Shown here: piece by piece, positions 10,315 to 18,948 of the stretch
How positions within the stretch are numbered: position 1 is the stretch's first letter
How the letters are laid out: the number at the start of each line of letters is the position of its first letter
NCBI GenBank assembly: GCA_027083035.1
Contig: JALWSY010000168.1
Coordinates: 1-40,281, forward strand
DNA from: Sulfurimonas sp.
GTDB taxonomy: Bacteria > Campylobacterota > Campylobacteria > Campylobacterales > Sulfurimonadaceae
Length of the DNA: 40,281 nucleotides
Reading direction: 5' to 3'
The notes under the pieces: generated by a model
What the model was told of the DNA's origin: nothing
What the model saw: only the letters and a program-made list of their open reading frames with translations
Database searches by the model: none
Translations under genes and position numbers: made by a program

Positions 10315-10341
10315 CTACACGCTCCATGCAGGAGTGTGTAG
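10315..10341 (+). terminator. hairpin after glnB, possible terminator
   Basis: CTACACGCTCC and GGAGTGTGTAG pair over 11 bases (one G-U) around the loop ATGCA. A pyrimidine-rich stretch (CTCTCTCCTCTTT) follows instead of a pure T-run, so termination may be weak. It separates amt-glnB from the TonB-like gene. Confidence 0.55.
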
Positions 10342-10393
10342 GCTCTCTCCTCTTTAACACTTCTGTAACACTCATTTTGATACTATCTGTTTC

Positions 10394-11125
10394 ATGAAGC
10401 GCCACTCAAACTCTTTTTTCTTATCGCTCTTTGTTCACCTCCTTATTTTACTCTTTTTGTTTTTTATCTATAAGCAGTTCAATGTAAAAAAAACTGTAAG
10501 TGAAGAGCAACTTACTTGCATACAACTTGATTGCCTTAGCTCTAAAGTTGCCCCTATAGCACCTCCTCAAAAGATGGTAAAGTCAAAAGAAAGAGTAGCG
10601 ATAAAAAAAGTAAAACCCAAACTAAAAAAGAAAGTAAAAAGAAAGAAGAAAATAGAGAAGAAAAAAGTAGCTCTCAAAAAAGAGAAAAAGGTCATTAAAG
10701 CAAAAGTAAGCAATATAGTAAAGCCAACTCCTCTAGTGCAAAAAAAGCAAGTAGAAAACAAATCTGTAATAAAACAACCAAGACTAGCAACTCCTTCTTC
10801 AAAAGTAGTTAAAAATCCTACAGTTGTAAAAACACTCTCGGCACAAGAGCAGTATATAAAAGAGAATTTGGCAAAAATTAGAACGCTTTTGCAAGAGAAC
10901 CTGTACTATCCAAGACGCGCAAGAAAAAGAGGAAAAGAGGGCGTTGTGAAAATTAAGTTCAGGCTCTCAAAAAGTGCAGAAATTTCAAATATACAAATTA
11001 TTGAGTCAAAGAGTGATATACTCAGTCATGGTGCGATAAAAACTTTAGAGAGTCTCTCTTTTAAACTCCCCCCTCCAAAGGAGGAGCTGATTTTGAATGT
11101 ACCTATCTCTTATAAACTGAGATAA
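10394..11125 (+). CDS. TonB-family energy transducer
   Basis: This 243-residue protein has a short cytosolic N-terminus, one membrane helix (about 9-26, SFFLSLFVHLLILLFLFFIY), a very Lys-rich periplasmic spanner (about 60-125) and a C-terminal TonB domain (about 150-243) with YYPRRARKRGKEGVVKIKF. TonB transmits proton-motive force from ExbB-ExbD to outer-membrane receptors. The linker is lysine-valine rich with few prolines, unlike the Pro-rich E. coli spanner. No exbB, exbD or receptor gene lies in the window, so this is an orphan. The promoter is unclear; the hairpin after glnB lies upstream. It converges on the RND pump gene with only two bases between the stop codons. Confidence 0.9.
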   Translation: MKRHSNSFFLSLFVHLLILLFLFFIYKQFNVKKTVSEEQLTCIQLDCLSSKVAPIAPPQKMVKSKERVAIKKVKPKLKKKVKRKKKIEKKKVALKKEKKVIKAKVSNIVKPTPLVQKKQVENKSVIKQPRLATPSSKVVKNPTVVKTLSAQEQYIKENLAKIRTLLQENLYYPRRARKRGKEGVVKIKFRLSKSAEISNIQIIESKSDILSHGAIKTLESLSFKLPPPKEELILNVPISYKLR

Positions 11126-11127
11126 AA

Positions 11128-14100
11128 CTACTTCTTGCCATAAAAAAGCAAGTAAGTAGAGGGAAGTATAAGGAGGGTTAAAAGAGTAGAACTTATAATG
11201 CCTCCCGTGATAACTACAGCTAAGGGGTACTGTATCTCGCTTCCCACACCTGATGCATAAAGGAGTGGTAAAATACCAAAAAGTGTAGTAAAGGCTGTCA
11301 TAAGAACAGGGCGCAGACGCAGGAGTGTTGCATCTTTAAGAACTGTTTTTAGGTTGACATCAGGAAATTTCAGACGCAACTCATCGATGAAACTTACCAA
11401 AACAATACCATTTAAAATGGCGATGGCAAAGATAGCTAAAAAACCTACTATTGCTGAGACTGAGAGGTAGATACCACTCATAACAAGCGCGATAATACCA
11501 CCGATAAAACCAAAAGGTACATTAAGTAGTATTATCATCGCTTTACCTACAGAGTTAAAGGCTGTATAGAGCAGAAGGATAACAAGTAAAATAGTGATTG
11601 GGATAATTATCATCAGTTTTTGTGTAGCCTCTTGCATATTTTTAAAGTCTCCAGCCCAGCCTATATAGTATCCTGCTGGCATCTTTACTTTTGACTTTAT
11701 GATACTATCAGCTTCTGCAACAAATGAAGCAACATCACGCCCTTCAACCTCCATGGAGAGAACCATATAACGGCTCAAGTTTTCACGCTTGATAAATGAT
11801 GCTCCCTGTTGTATCTCTACCTTACATATCTGATCAAGCGTTACAAGTGCGCCATTTTTTGAGCGGAGTGTTACTTTTTTAATAGCCTCTGCATCTTTTT
11901 TAGCACCTTTGACTTTTGCAACGATACCAAAACGACGGATACCCTCTATTTTCTCACTTATAGGCTCTTCACCTATACCGTTACGAATGATGTCCATTAC
12001 TTCATCTACGCTGATGCCATAACGAGCGAGTGCAAGATAATCAGGGGTGATTTTTATCTGTGCCTGACCGAGTTGCGACTCTACTTCCATACGCTCTAAA
12101 CCATCAACACCACTTATCGCACTCTGAATCTCTTTAGAAATTCCATCAAGAACTTTTTGGTCATCACCGTAGATTTTTACTGCAAGTTCTGCTTTTACAC
12201 CCTCTAAAAGCTCTTCTATTCTCATCGCAATGGGTTGTGTTGGAACAAACTGCACAAAGGTAAAATGATGCTCTAAATCTTCATTCATTCTGTTTGTGAG
12301 AGCTTCAAGGTCTTCTATATTTGGCTTGAGTGTTAAAAGAATTTCCATATAGTTTCCTTGTGCAGTCTCACCCTTTTCACTTCTTCCAATCATAGCAAGT
12401 ACGGAAGAGACACTTTTTGAGTAGTTTTTGAGTATATAGCTCTCTATCTCTTTTGATGTTTGTAGTGATTGGCTTAGAGCCGTTCCGGGGATAGCTATTA
12501 CTCTATACATAATTGACTCTTCATTAAGTTCAGGCATAAACTCACGCCCTTGTTGCGAGAGAAGATATGCTAAACCTATAAATAGAATAGAAACAGCAAT
12601 CAAAACAGATTTGGCATGTCCAAGAGCAAACATAAGTAGCGGTGTATAGGCTTTTTTGATAGAGCGCATTACTACATTTTCACTTGAGCCTGTAGGTTTT
12701 AAGAGTAAAAGAATTAAAACAGGGACAAGAACTAAAGCTACCAGAAGTGAGCCAAGCATTACAAAAACAATGTTGAGTGCCATTGGTGCGTAAAGTTTTC
12801 CAGCAAGTCCATCAAGTGAGAGGAGGGGAATAAATACTGCTGCAATGATTAAAACGGCAAAGGTAACAGGTGTTGCTACCTCTTTTGCTGCTTCATAGAC
12901 AATGTTAAATTTCTTTGTAGGGGTTAGCTCGCCCTCTTCCTCATGCAGTTTTCTAAAACTATTTTCTACTATAACGATAGTCCCATCAACTATCATACCA
13001 ACAGCGATGGCAAGACCACTGAGACTCATCAGGTTTGCAGAGAGGTTATAGTAGTCCATAAGCAAAAATGCAATGAGCAAAGAGAGTGGAAGGGATAAGA
13101 TAACAATAAAAGCACTTCTCAGCTCAAAAAGAAAGAGAAACAAAACAACAGCCACAAGGACAACACCACTTATGAGTGCTGAGGTCATAGTATTTACAGC
13201 CTTATGTGTTATCTCTGTTCTATCATAGATGGTCTCTACGCTTACACCCTCAGGAAGGGCAGTATTCACCGTCTCTATCTTTTTTTGTATGCGCTCTACA
13301 ACTTTTGCCGCATTTGTAGCAGTTCTTTGCAGAACCATACCCATCACCGCCTCTTTGCCATCTATGCTCACAGCGCCAAAACGAGGTGCTGAACCAGGCT
13401 CTACCGTAGCAACATCTCTAATCGTGATAGATTGCCCCTTCATACTTTTGACAACTGTATTTCGTATATCATCAAGGGTTTGATAGAGTCCGGCACCACG
13501 GATAAGGTACTGTTCACGGTTAAACTCTAGGTACTGTCCACCTGCCGCTTGGTTGGAGCGTTGGAGTGCATCAACGATATCACTGTAGGTAATACTAAAG
13601 TCTTGAAGTTTTTTTGTATCAATGAGTACATTGTACTGCTTCTCATCTCCACCCCAGCCTATCACATCCTCAACACCTGAAACAGACTTAAAAAGAGGTG
13701 TTACAACATACTCTTGCATCTCTTTAAGCTCTCTGAGTGAATACTTTCCTGTTGTGTCTTTGATTTGGTACCAAAATACCTGTCCTAGGCCTGTAGTATT
13801 TGGTCCAAGAACAGGAGTACCCCAACCAGCAGGAATATTTATAGCACTCAAACGCTCACTCACAAGTTGGCGTAAAAAGTAGATATCCATAGAGTCCTCA
13901 AAAAAGACACTTACATAAGAGAGTCCAAAGATAGAGTTTGACATGATAAGTTTTACACCAGCCATTCCCGAAAGTGCTGACTCAACAGGGTAGGTGATAA
14001 GTTTTTCTATATCCTCAGCAGAGTTACCCGGACTCTCTGTATAGACAACTACCTGTTTGGGTGTGATATCTGGAAAGGCATCAACGGGTATCTCTGTGTA

Positions 14101-14190
14101 AGCTTTATACCCAAAAGCTGAGATAGCGATAAATGCAACAAGGACTAAGATTTTATACTTGAGCGAAAGCTCTATTATTTTTTCTAACAT
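11128..14190 (-). CDS. heavy-metal efflux RND pump, CusA/CzcA family
   Basis: This 1020-residue inner-membrane proton antiporter has twelve predicted helices and two large periplasmic loops. Family signatures include EIPVDAFPDITPKQV near the N-terminus and the helix-4 segment AIAVGMIVDGTIVIVEN. That segment keeps D402 and E409, but position 396 is Ala where the Zn/Co/Cd pump CzcA has a second Asp (DFGLIVD). The single-Asp pattern is nearer to CusA-type Cu/Ag or unclassified HME pumps. It is the last gene of the DUF302-TolC-adaptor-pump operon, nine bases after the adaptor. It would move metal ions from the periplasm or cytosol out of the cell through the tripartite complex. The metal cannot be assigned. 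Confidence 0.93.
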   Translation of the reverse strand: MLEKIIELSLKYKILVLVAFIAISAFGYKAYTEIPVDAFPDITPKQVVVYTESPGNSAEDIEKLITYPVESALSGMAGVKLIMSNSIFGLSYVSVFFEDSMDIYFLRQLVSERLSAINIPAGWGTPVLGPNTTGLGQVFWYQIKDTTGKYSLRELKEMQEYVVTPLFKSVSGVEDVIGWGGDEKQYNVLIDTKKLQDFSITYSDIVDALQRSNQAAGGQYLEFNREQYLIRGAGLYQTLDDIRNTVVKSMKGQSITIRDVATVEPGSAPRFGAVSIDGKEAVMGMVLQRTATNAAKVVERIQKKIETVNTALPEGVSVETIYDRTEITHKAVNTMTSALISGVVLVAVVLFLFLFELRSAFIVILSLPLSLLIAFLLMDYYNLSANLMSLSGLAIAVGMIVDGTIVIVENSFRKLHEEEGELTPTKKFNIVYEAAKEVATPVTFAVLIIAAVFIPLLSLDGLAGKLYAPMALNIVFVMLGSLLVALVLVPVLILLLLKPTGSSENVVMRSIKKAYTPLLMFALGHAKSVLIAVSILFIGLAYLLSQQGREFMPELNEESIMYRVIAIPGTALSQSLQTSKEIESYILKNYSKSVSSVLAMIGRSEKGETAQGNYMEILLTLKPNIEDLEALTNRMNEDLEHHFTFVQFVPTQPIAMRIEELLEGVKAELAVKIYGDDQKVLDGISKEIQSAISGVDGLERMEVESQLGQAQIKITPDYLALARYGISVDEVMDIIRNGIGEEPISEKIEGIRRFGIVAKVKGAKKDAEAIKKVTLRSKNGALVTLDQICKVEIQQGASFIKRENLSRYMVLSMEVEGRDVASFVAEADSIIKSKVKMPAGYYIGWAGDFKNMQEATQKLMIIIPITILLVILLLYTAFNSVGKAMIILLNVPFGFIGGIIALVMSGIYLSVSAIVGFLAIFAIAILNGIVLVSFIDELRLKFPDVNLKTVLKDATLLRLRPVLMTAFTTLFGILPLLYASGVGSEIQYPLAVVITGGIISSTLLTLLILPSTYLLFYGKK

Positions 14191-14199
14191 ACTTAACTC

Positions 14200-15291
14200 C
14201 TAGTCCCCATCGCCAAGAGAGCCTTTGAGTAGTGCTGATTTTACATAGTAAGATTTTGCACTCACATACTCCTCCCCTAACTTTAAACCCTCAACTCCAA
14301 CAAAATCCTCATCTTGTGTAATGATTTTTACAACTTCTAAAGTGTAGGGAATACTCTCTTCTTCTCCTTCTTGCTTGTTCTTACTTTCATTTTCTTTTTG
14401 CTCCTCTTCATTTGGAACAAAAACAACCCACTCATTATTAAAAAAGCTGAGGGCTGATTTTTTCACAGCAGGGTACTCTTTTGCATCACCAAAGTAAACT
14501 GTAGATTTCAGATAAGTATTTAAAAAGAGATGCTCAACCTTTTCATCTACACTTGAGAGTACAACGACTCTTTGTGTTACTTCATCTACCTTTGGAAGTA
14601 TCTGCGTAATATGTGTGATGATATCTTTATCTGCATAATTGACAACTATCTTGTCTCCAAGTTTTACCTTTGTAGCATACTCAAGTGGTAAAAACGACTT
14701 AATATAATAGGCTTGATTTTTTACTATGCTTATAACGGGTTCACTGACACTTACAGAAGAGTGCAGGGGTTTGAGTAGTGCTGAGACTGTACCAGCACTA
14801 TGGGCATAGAGTACGAAGTTTGCAGTAGCTTGTGTGAGTTTGTCTGCTTTGATGCCAAGGGTGTTGAGTTGAGACTCTAGTGCTGTAAGTTGGGCATTTA
14901 TCTTACTAAGTTTTATCTCTTGGTTGTTGAGCTCTTGCATCGATGTCATCCCTTTTTTGTACAGGGAAGCCGTTGCATCATAGTTTTTACTTGCCGCTGC
15001 TAACTGCTTTTTAAGAGAGAGGTAATCAGCCGACATTTTTGAGACAACGATAGACTCTATGAGCGCAACTTTTTGTCCCTCTTTTACTCTTTGTGCTGGT
15101 TTTACATAGTAGGCTTCAAGATGCCCACTTACGAGTGAAGTGATAGATTGTTGCGCGTTTGAGAGCTGAATGACTTGGGCATTGAGTGCGACTGATTTGT
15201 TAAAGGTATGCATCTGCACCTTTGCAAGAGGTATCTCTGATGCAAAAAGTGTCGCTGTAAGGCTTAGTGCTGTTAAAAGTAACTTATTCAT
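14200..15291 (-). CDS. RND efflux periplasmic adaptor (membrane fusion protein)
   Basis: This 363-residue adaptor joins the inner-membrane pump to the outer-membrane channel. It has a signal peptide (MNKLLLTALSLTATLFA), a barrel-sandwich half-motif (SGHLEAYYVKPAQRVKEGQKVALIES), a coiled-coil hairpin at about 75-150, the second half-motif near HSAGTVSALLKPLHSSVSV, and a beta-barrel domain. A highly acidic insert (EEEQKENESKNKQEGEEE) sits at about 305-322. I do not see the Met-rich copper-binding N-terminus of E. coli CusB. The gene overlaps the TolC-like gene upstream by eight bases. Function follows from family and operon. Confidence 0.9.
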   Translation of the reverse strand: MNKLLLTALSLTATLFASEIPLAKVQMHTFNKSVALNAQVIQLSNAQQSITSLVSGHLEAYYVKPAQRVKEGQKVALIESIVVSKMSADYLSLKKQLAAASKNYDATASLYKKGMTSMQELNNQEIKLSKINAQLTALESQLNTLGIKADKLTQATANFVLYAHSAGTVSALLKPLHSSVSVSEPVISIVKNQAYYIKSFLPLEYATKVKLGDKIVVNYADKDIITHITQILPKVDEVTQRVVVLSSVDEKVEHLFLNTYLKSTVYFGDAKEYPAVKKSALSFFNNEWVVFVPNEEEQKENESKNKQEGEEESIPYTLEVVKIITQDEDFVGVEGLKLGEEYVSAKSYYVKSALLKGSLGDGD

Positions 15292-16450
15292 TATATGATC
15301 CTGTTAGGTAGTTATGTTGTATGATTTGTAACTCTTTTTGGAGTCTGATATTTAAGAGATTCTCTTTTGTCTCTATGAGTTGATTTTTAATAGTTTGTAG
15401 TTCGATGAGGTTAATGTTGGCTATTTTATACCCCTCTTCGTACATACTTAAAAGCTCTTTTTGTGAAGTAAGCAGTTCTTGTGAAGTCTGCTCTACCTCT
15501 GTGAGTGTATCTATAGCTTGTCTGAGTTCACGCAGTTTAAAGTGCATCTGCTGTGTTAAGTTCTCTGTGAGAAGTTGGGCTTTTTGGGCTTCAAACTTTG
15601 CTATCTGTTTCTCTTGGCTTTTTGTATTAAAAAGAACAAGGGGAATGTCGATACTCACACGGGCAATGCTCTGCTCAGGCTCTTTTTCAAACTCACCATT
15701 GAGTGAAATCCACTCGAGTTTGTTAGCATTGAGCTTCGATGAAGCAAGTGCTGCTTCTTTTTGTGCCTTTGAGAGTTCTATTTGCGCATTAGTGCGGTTT
15801 TCATTCTCTTTTGCAAGGGAGAAGTTATAGTCTGTATCTAACTCTACTGTTTCATTTAAAGCACGAAAACCCATAAGCTGATAGTAAGCTGTAGTAGTTG
15901 CTACTTTTTTTTGTGCAAGAGTGTTTTGTACTCTCTTTACATCAAGTGTCGCTTGGATATATTTGACCTTTGCAATCGTTCCATTTTCAAAACGCGCCTG
16001 AGAAATAGTAGCTATATTTTGAGCGATAAGAAGCTCCTCTCTGGCTAACTCCTGTGCATTTTTAGCGTATTTATAAAGTGCATAGAGTGATGCAATCTTT
16101 TGTATGAAGTTTGCGCGAGAGAGTTTGACACTTGCACGCGCTTCACTCTTTTGTGCCTCTGCTAGGGTCTCTCGTGCAGAGCCAACACCCCAGAGTCTTA
16201 GTGGTTGCGAAATGCCGCCACGATAGCCAAGCTCGCTCTTTCCCGCGTCAGGATTAAAGCTTGAGAGTTCTACAGAGAGGGTAGGGTTCTCATAACGCGT
16301 AGTGAGTTCTGCCTTCTGCTGTGCTTGTTTGAGTGTAAGGGCATTTGTTTGGACTCTTGGGCTTTTAGCAAGAGAGTCTGCTAAAAAACTCACAAAATCC
16401 TGTGCTTGAAGAGTTGCCAGTAAAAAAGGGAGTATAAGTAACTTTTTCAT
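15284..16450 (-). CDS. TolC-family outer-membrane efflux protein
   Basis: The 388-residue protein has a signal peptide (MKKLLILPFLLATLQA) and two repeats of long amphipathic helices typical of outer-membrane efflux proteins. The typical segment RYENPTLSVELSSFNPDAGKSELGYRGGISQPL lies near residue 55, and a long helical hairpin runs from about 280 to the end. It would form the trimeric exit duct for the RND pump in the same operon. It starts directly after the stop codon of the DUF302 gene (TAG-ATG). It is shorter than E. coli TolC and CusC, which is usual for this class in Campylobacterota. Confidence 0.9.
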   Translation of the reverse strand: MKKLLILPFLLATLQAQDFVSFLADSLAKSPRVQTNALTLKQAQQKAELTTRYENPTLSVELSSFNPDAGKSELGYRGGISQPLRLWGVGSARETLAEAQKSEARASVKLSRANFIQKIASLYALYKYAKNAQELAREELLIAQNIATISQARFENGTIAKVKYIQATLDVKRVQNTLAQKKVATTTAYYQLMGFRALNETVELDTDYNFSLAKENENRTNAQIELSKAQKEAALASSKLNANKLEWISLNGEFEKEPEQSIARVSIDIPLVLFNTKSQEKQIAKFEAQKAQLLTENLTQQMHFKLRELRQAIDTLTEVEQTSQELLTSQKELLSMYEEGYKIANINLIELQTIKNQLIETKENLLNIRLQKELQIIQHNYLTGSYNE

Positions 16451-16834
16451 CTAGTGCCACGACTTCATTACACTCTCAAGGTACTCAAATACACTTGTCA
16501 TTTGCAGTTTAAAATCTCTATCGACATCAACTGATTCCATAATATCTTTGATATTAATCGTTGCAAGAACTGTTTTTCCATTCTCCTCATAGAGTGAGAG
16601 ACGACAGGGGAGATAGACTGATATCTCAGGCATAGCAGTAAGTGCTTCACTCGCAGCGTGTGGATTACAGAGTTCATAAACTGTAATATCTTTCTCTATT
16701 GGAAAGCCTTTTGTTTGCAGGATTTTTTGAAACTCATACGAACCAAGCAGACCAAAACCACTCTCTTTAGAGTGTTCTGCTAATTCATCTTTTACCATTT
16801 GTAATGGCTTGTCTGTAGTTATTTTGTATATCAT
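16451..16834 (-). CDS. DUF302 domain protein
   Basis: This 127-residue protein consists almost wholly of a DUF302 domain: the amphipathic start, the segment YELCNPHAASEALTAMPEISVYLPCRLSLYE, and the following strand. DUF302 proteins are often found near metal or redox genes and have no settled function. Two Cys, in ELCNPH and LPCRLS, are conserved-looking and could bind metal or heme. There is no signal peptide in this ORF. It leads the TolC-adaptor-pump operon and has a good AAAAGGA ribosome binding site. Confidence 0.85.
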   Translation of the reverse strand: MIYKITTDKPLQMVKDELAEHSKESGFGLLGSYEFQKILQTKGFPIEKDITVYELCNPHAASEALTAMPEISVYLPCRLSLYEENGKTVLATINIKDIMESVDVDRDFKLQMTSVFEYLESVMKSWH

Positions 16835-16919
16835 AAGATATCCTTTTATAATAATTTTTTTGTATAGAAATAGATAGGGCTATGCTAAAAATAGAGCATA
16901 ACAATAGGTTGAAAATAGT

Positions 16920-17243
16920 TTAGAGAAATTTAGGGGGTTTTAAAAAGTTGCGTGATGCATCATATTTGTATTCATTTATAGGTGAATATGGTTTATCTTG
17001 CATGGAGTCTATTTGTTTGATAGTTATATTTTGTGGAACGATAAAAGCAGTATGAAATTCAAAATGAATATCACATATATCATGCTTCTGAGTATCTCTT
17101 CCAATAGAAGAGTGAGAAAATTCATGAACATACTCACTTACTTCACACGCATGAGTATCAAGCACATCTATAGCATATGCATGTAGAACTTGAAAGCTCA
17201 TTGCAAACAGTAGTACAAGAGTCAGTAGCTTATTATTTTTCAT
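16920..17243 (-). CDS. small exported His/Cys-rich protein upstream of the efflux operon
   Basis: The ORF has 107 residues from ATG 17243 (the track uses the TTG at 17246). A signal peptide (MKNNKLLTLVLLFAMSFQVLHAYA) precedes a mature part with possible metal ligands: THACEVSEYVHEFSH and KHDICDIHFEFH, which together hold two Cys and six His. The layout resembles small periplasmic metal-handling proteins such as CzcI or CopL, but I cannot assign the family. It lies 85 bases upstream of the DUF302 gene on the same strand, so it probably belongs to the metal-efflux unit. No ribosome binding site is visible, and a likely -10 (TACAAT) lies about eight bases upstream, so a leaderless message is possible. 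Confidence 0.65.
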   Translation of the reverse strand: MKNNKLLTLVLLFAMSFQVLHAYAIDVLDTHACEVSEYVHEFSHSSIGRDTQKHDICDIHFEFHTAFIVPQNITIKQIDSMQDKPYSPINEYKYDASRNFLKPPKFL

Positions 17244-17250
17244 CAAGGGT

Positions 17251-17256
17251 ATTGTA
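17251..17256 (-). promoter_or_regulatory. possible -10 element for the metal-efflux unit
   Basis: On the minus strand the sequence reads GTGATACAATACCC, with a TACAAT hexamer at 17256-17251. Transcription would start near 17244, at or next to the TTG-ATG start of the small His/Cys protein, which fits the absence of a Shine-Dalgarno sequence there. Confidence 0.35.
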
Positions 17257-17338
17257 TCACAAAATTATCTCTTTGTGGTAATATGAGAAAAATTAGTTGA
17301 TCTTGTAAATTAAAAAAGTTTATTTTAGTTGAGATTGC

Positions 17339-17344
17339 TATAAT
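17339..17344 (+). promoter_or_regulatory. probable -10 element of the diguanylate cyclase gene
   Basis: TTGCTATAAT is an extended -10 element about 30 bases before the start codon. The stretch TAATATGA-AAAATTAGT around it is an imperfect copy of the sequence at 17279-17297, so the promoter region contains a direct repeat about 62 bases apart. Confidence 0.55.
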
Positions 17345-17374
17345 ATGAAAAATTAGTAAGGATATGAAAATTTA

Positions 17375-18787
17375 ATGAAAATTTTTCCATTTTTTGCATC
17401 TATCGCTATTTTAGTGACGGCACTCTTCTCCTCGGAGTTAAGATTTACTCCGGAAGAAGAGGCGTATCTTCAGAAGAAAAAAGTTATAAAAATGTGTATA
17501 GACCCACATTGGATGCCTTTTGAGAGTTTTGATGCTGATGGAAGATATATAGGTATGACTTCGGACTACTTTAAGGGCTTTGAGAAGGAGCTAGGAATTC
17601 CTATTAAAGTTGTTAAAACAAAGAGTTGGACAGAGTCAATAGAGGCAGCAAAGAGTAGAAAATGTGATATCTATTCGCTTGCAATGGAAACACCTGAGAG
17701 AAAAGAGTATATGAATTTTACGACTCCTTATCTTAATATCCCTCTGGTTCTTGCAACCCGTATGAATATAGCTTTTATGGATGATATGCGTTATCTCAAA
17801 AGAGAGAAGATAGGTATAGTTAAAGGGTATGCATTTAATGAACTTATTCGTAAAAAATATCCAAATATAGATGTAGTAGATGTTAAAAATGTGAATGATG
17901 GATTACAAAAAGTAGCAAATGGGGAACTTTTTGGATTTATTGGTACTATTGCGAGTATCGGGTATGCATTACAAAGAGATTTTGTAGGGGAGCTAAAGAT
18001 TGCTGGAAAATTTCCTGAGCGATGGGAACTTGGTATAGGAGTACGTAATGATGCACCTCTTTTATATACTATTTTTGAAAAGCTGGTGCGAGAGATACCT
18101 CCTCTTGAAAAACAGAAGATTTTAAATAAATATATCTCAGTACGCTATGAAAAGGGACATGATTACCAACTACTTATAAAGGTTCTTGTTGTTGTTTTTA
18201 TCGTGGCACTTTTTGGTCTTTATCACTATAGAAAGCTCTCCAAAATAAACGCGGAATTACATGTTTTAAAAGATGCCTTGCAAGAGCAAGCAAATCATGA
18301 CCCTATGACAAATCTTTACAATAGAAGATATTTTTATACTATTGCGAATGATATCCTTAATTTGGCACACAGAGAGCAAAAATCAGTTAGTATCATTATG
18401 CTAGATATAGACTATTTTAAAAAAATAAATGATATGTATGGACATGCTGTTGGTGATATAGTAATAAAAAGGCTTGCATCAATAATGCTAAAAAATACAC
18501 GAAAGAGTGATGTTGTAGCGAGAATTGGTGGTGAGGAGTTTGCTATATTGTTGCCAAATACAAACACAGAGGGTGCAAAAAAGATAGCTTCAAAGATTAG
18601 AGAGCTTGTGAATGATGAAAAAATAGAGGTGGATGGTGTCATCTCTTTTAACTTTACAGTAAGCCTTGGAGTAGCAACAGCCACTCAAGAGGATGAACAG
18701 ATTGATTCTGTTTTAAATAGAGCAGATAAAGCTTTGTATAAAGCAAAAGAGGCTGGTCGAAACAAAGTTTCGGTTTTTGAGTCGTAA
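17375..18787 (+). CDS. diguanylate cyclase with periplasmic substrate-binding sensor domain
   Basis: This 470-residue protein has a signal/anchor (1-20), a family-3 solute-binding-protein sensor domain (about 25-250; it contains CIDPHWMPFESF and the SBP-like DIYSLAMETPERKEYMNFTTPYL), one membrane helix (about 255-275) and a GGDEF domain (about 300-468). The active-site loop is GGEEF (385-389). An allosteric I-site, RKSD, lies five residues before it, so the enzyme is probably active and product-inhibited. It would make cyclic di-GMP in the cytosol in response to a periplasmic ligand. The ligand is unknown, although related sensors bind amino acids. Its neighbours suggest no partner. The ATG at 17375 lies 11 bases from AAGGAT, with a three-codon ORF (ATG-AAA-ATT-TAA) between them. 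Confidence 0.92.
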   Translation: MKIFPFFASIAILVTALFSSELRFTPEEEAYLQKKKVIKMCIDPHWMPFESFDADGRYIGMTSDYFKGFEKELGIPIKVVKTKSWTESIEAAKSRKCDIYSLAMETPERKEYMNFTTPYLNIPLVLATRMNIAFMDDMRYLKREKIGIVKGYAFNELIRKKYPNIDVVDVKNVNDGLQKVANGELFGFIGTIASIGYALQRDFVGELKIAGKFPERWELGIGVRNDAPLLYTIFEKLVREIPPLEKQKILNKYISVRYEKGHDYQLLIKVLVVVFIVALFGLYHYRKLSKINAELHVLKDALQEQANHDPMTNLYNRRYFYTIANDILNLAHREQKSVSIIMLDIDYFKKINDMYGHAVGDIVIKRLASIMLKNTRKSDVVARIGGEEFAILLPNTNTEGAKKIASKIRELVNDEKIEVDGVISFNFTVSLGVATATQEDEQIDSVLNRADKALYKAKEAGRNKVSVFES

Positions 18788-18873
18788 AAAAACCAAATGA
18801 TTAATAAAAATACAATTAAAAATTAAAAATTGATTATATATTATACAATTTATATGATTGTAAAGTAATAAAA

Positions 18874-18887
18874 TTGATGTATATCAA
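18874..18887. promoter_or_regulatory. FNR-type binding site upstream of the NO reductase-like operon
   Basis: TTGAT-GTAT-ATCAA is a perfect match to the TTGAT-N4-ATCAA consensus of FNR/DNR-type Crp-family regulators. Its centre (18880.5) is about 41 bases before the expected start site set by TATAGA at 18908-18913, the spacing of class II activation. The operon is therefore probably switched on by low oxygen or NO through a Crp/Fnr-family activator. The site is visible; the regulator is inferred and is not in the window. Confidence 0.8.
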
Positions 18888-18907
18888 TAAACCAATTTTT
18901 TGATTAA

Positions 18908-18913
18908 TATAGA
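18908..18913 (+). promoter_or_regulatory. -10 element of the NO reductase-like operon
   Basis: TATAGA in AATATAGAATC has a likely start site near 18921. No -35 is needed if the FNR-type site at 18874-18887 is occupied. The leader of about 28 bases ends in a strong AAAGGAGAGAG ribosome binding site. Confidence 0.55.
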
Positions 18914-18948
18914 ATCTTCTTTAAGTTTAAAAATTAAAGGAGAGAGAG

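Noticed and set aside
18788-18948. Small RNA or tRNA in the AT-rich gap before the NOR-like operon
   Set aside because: No cloverleaf or stable hairpin is visible. The gap is explained by the FNR-type site, -10 and leader.
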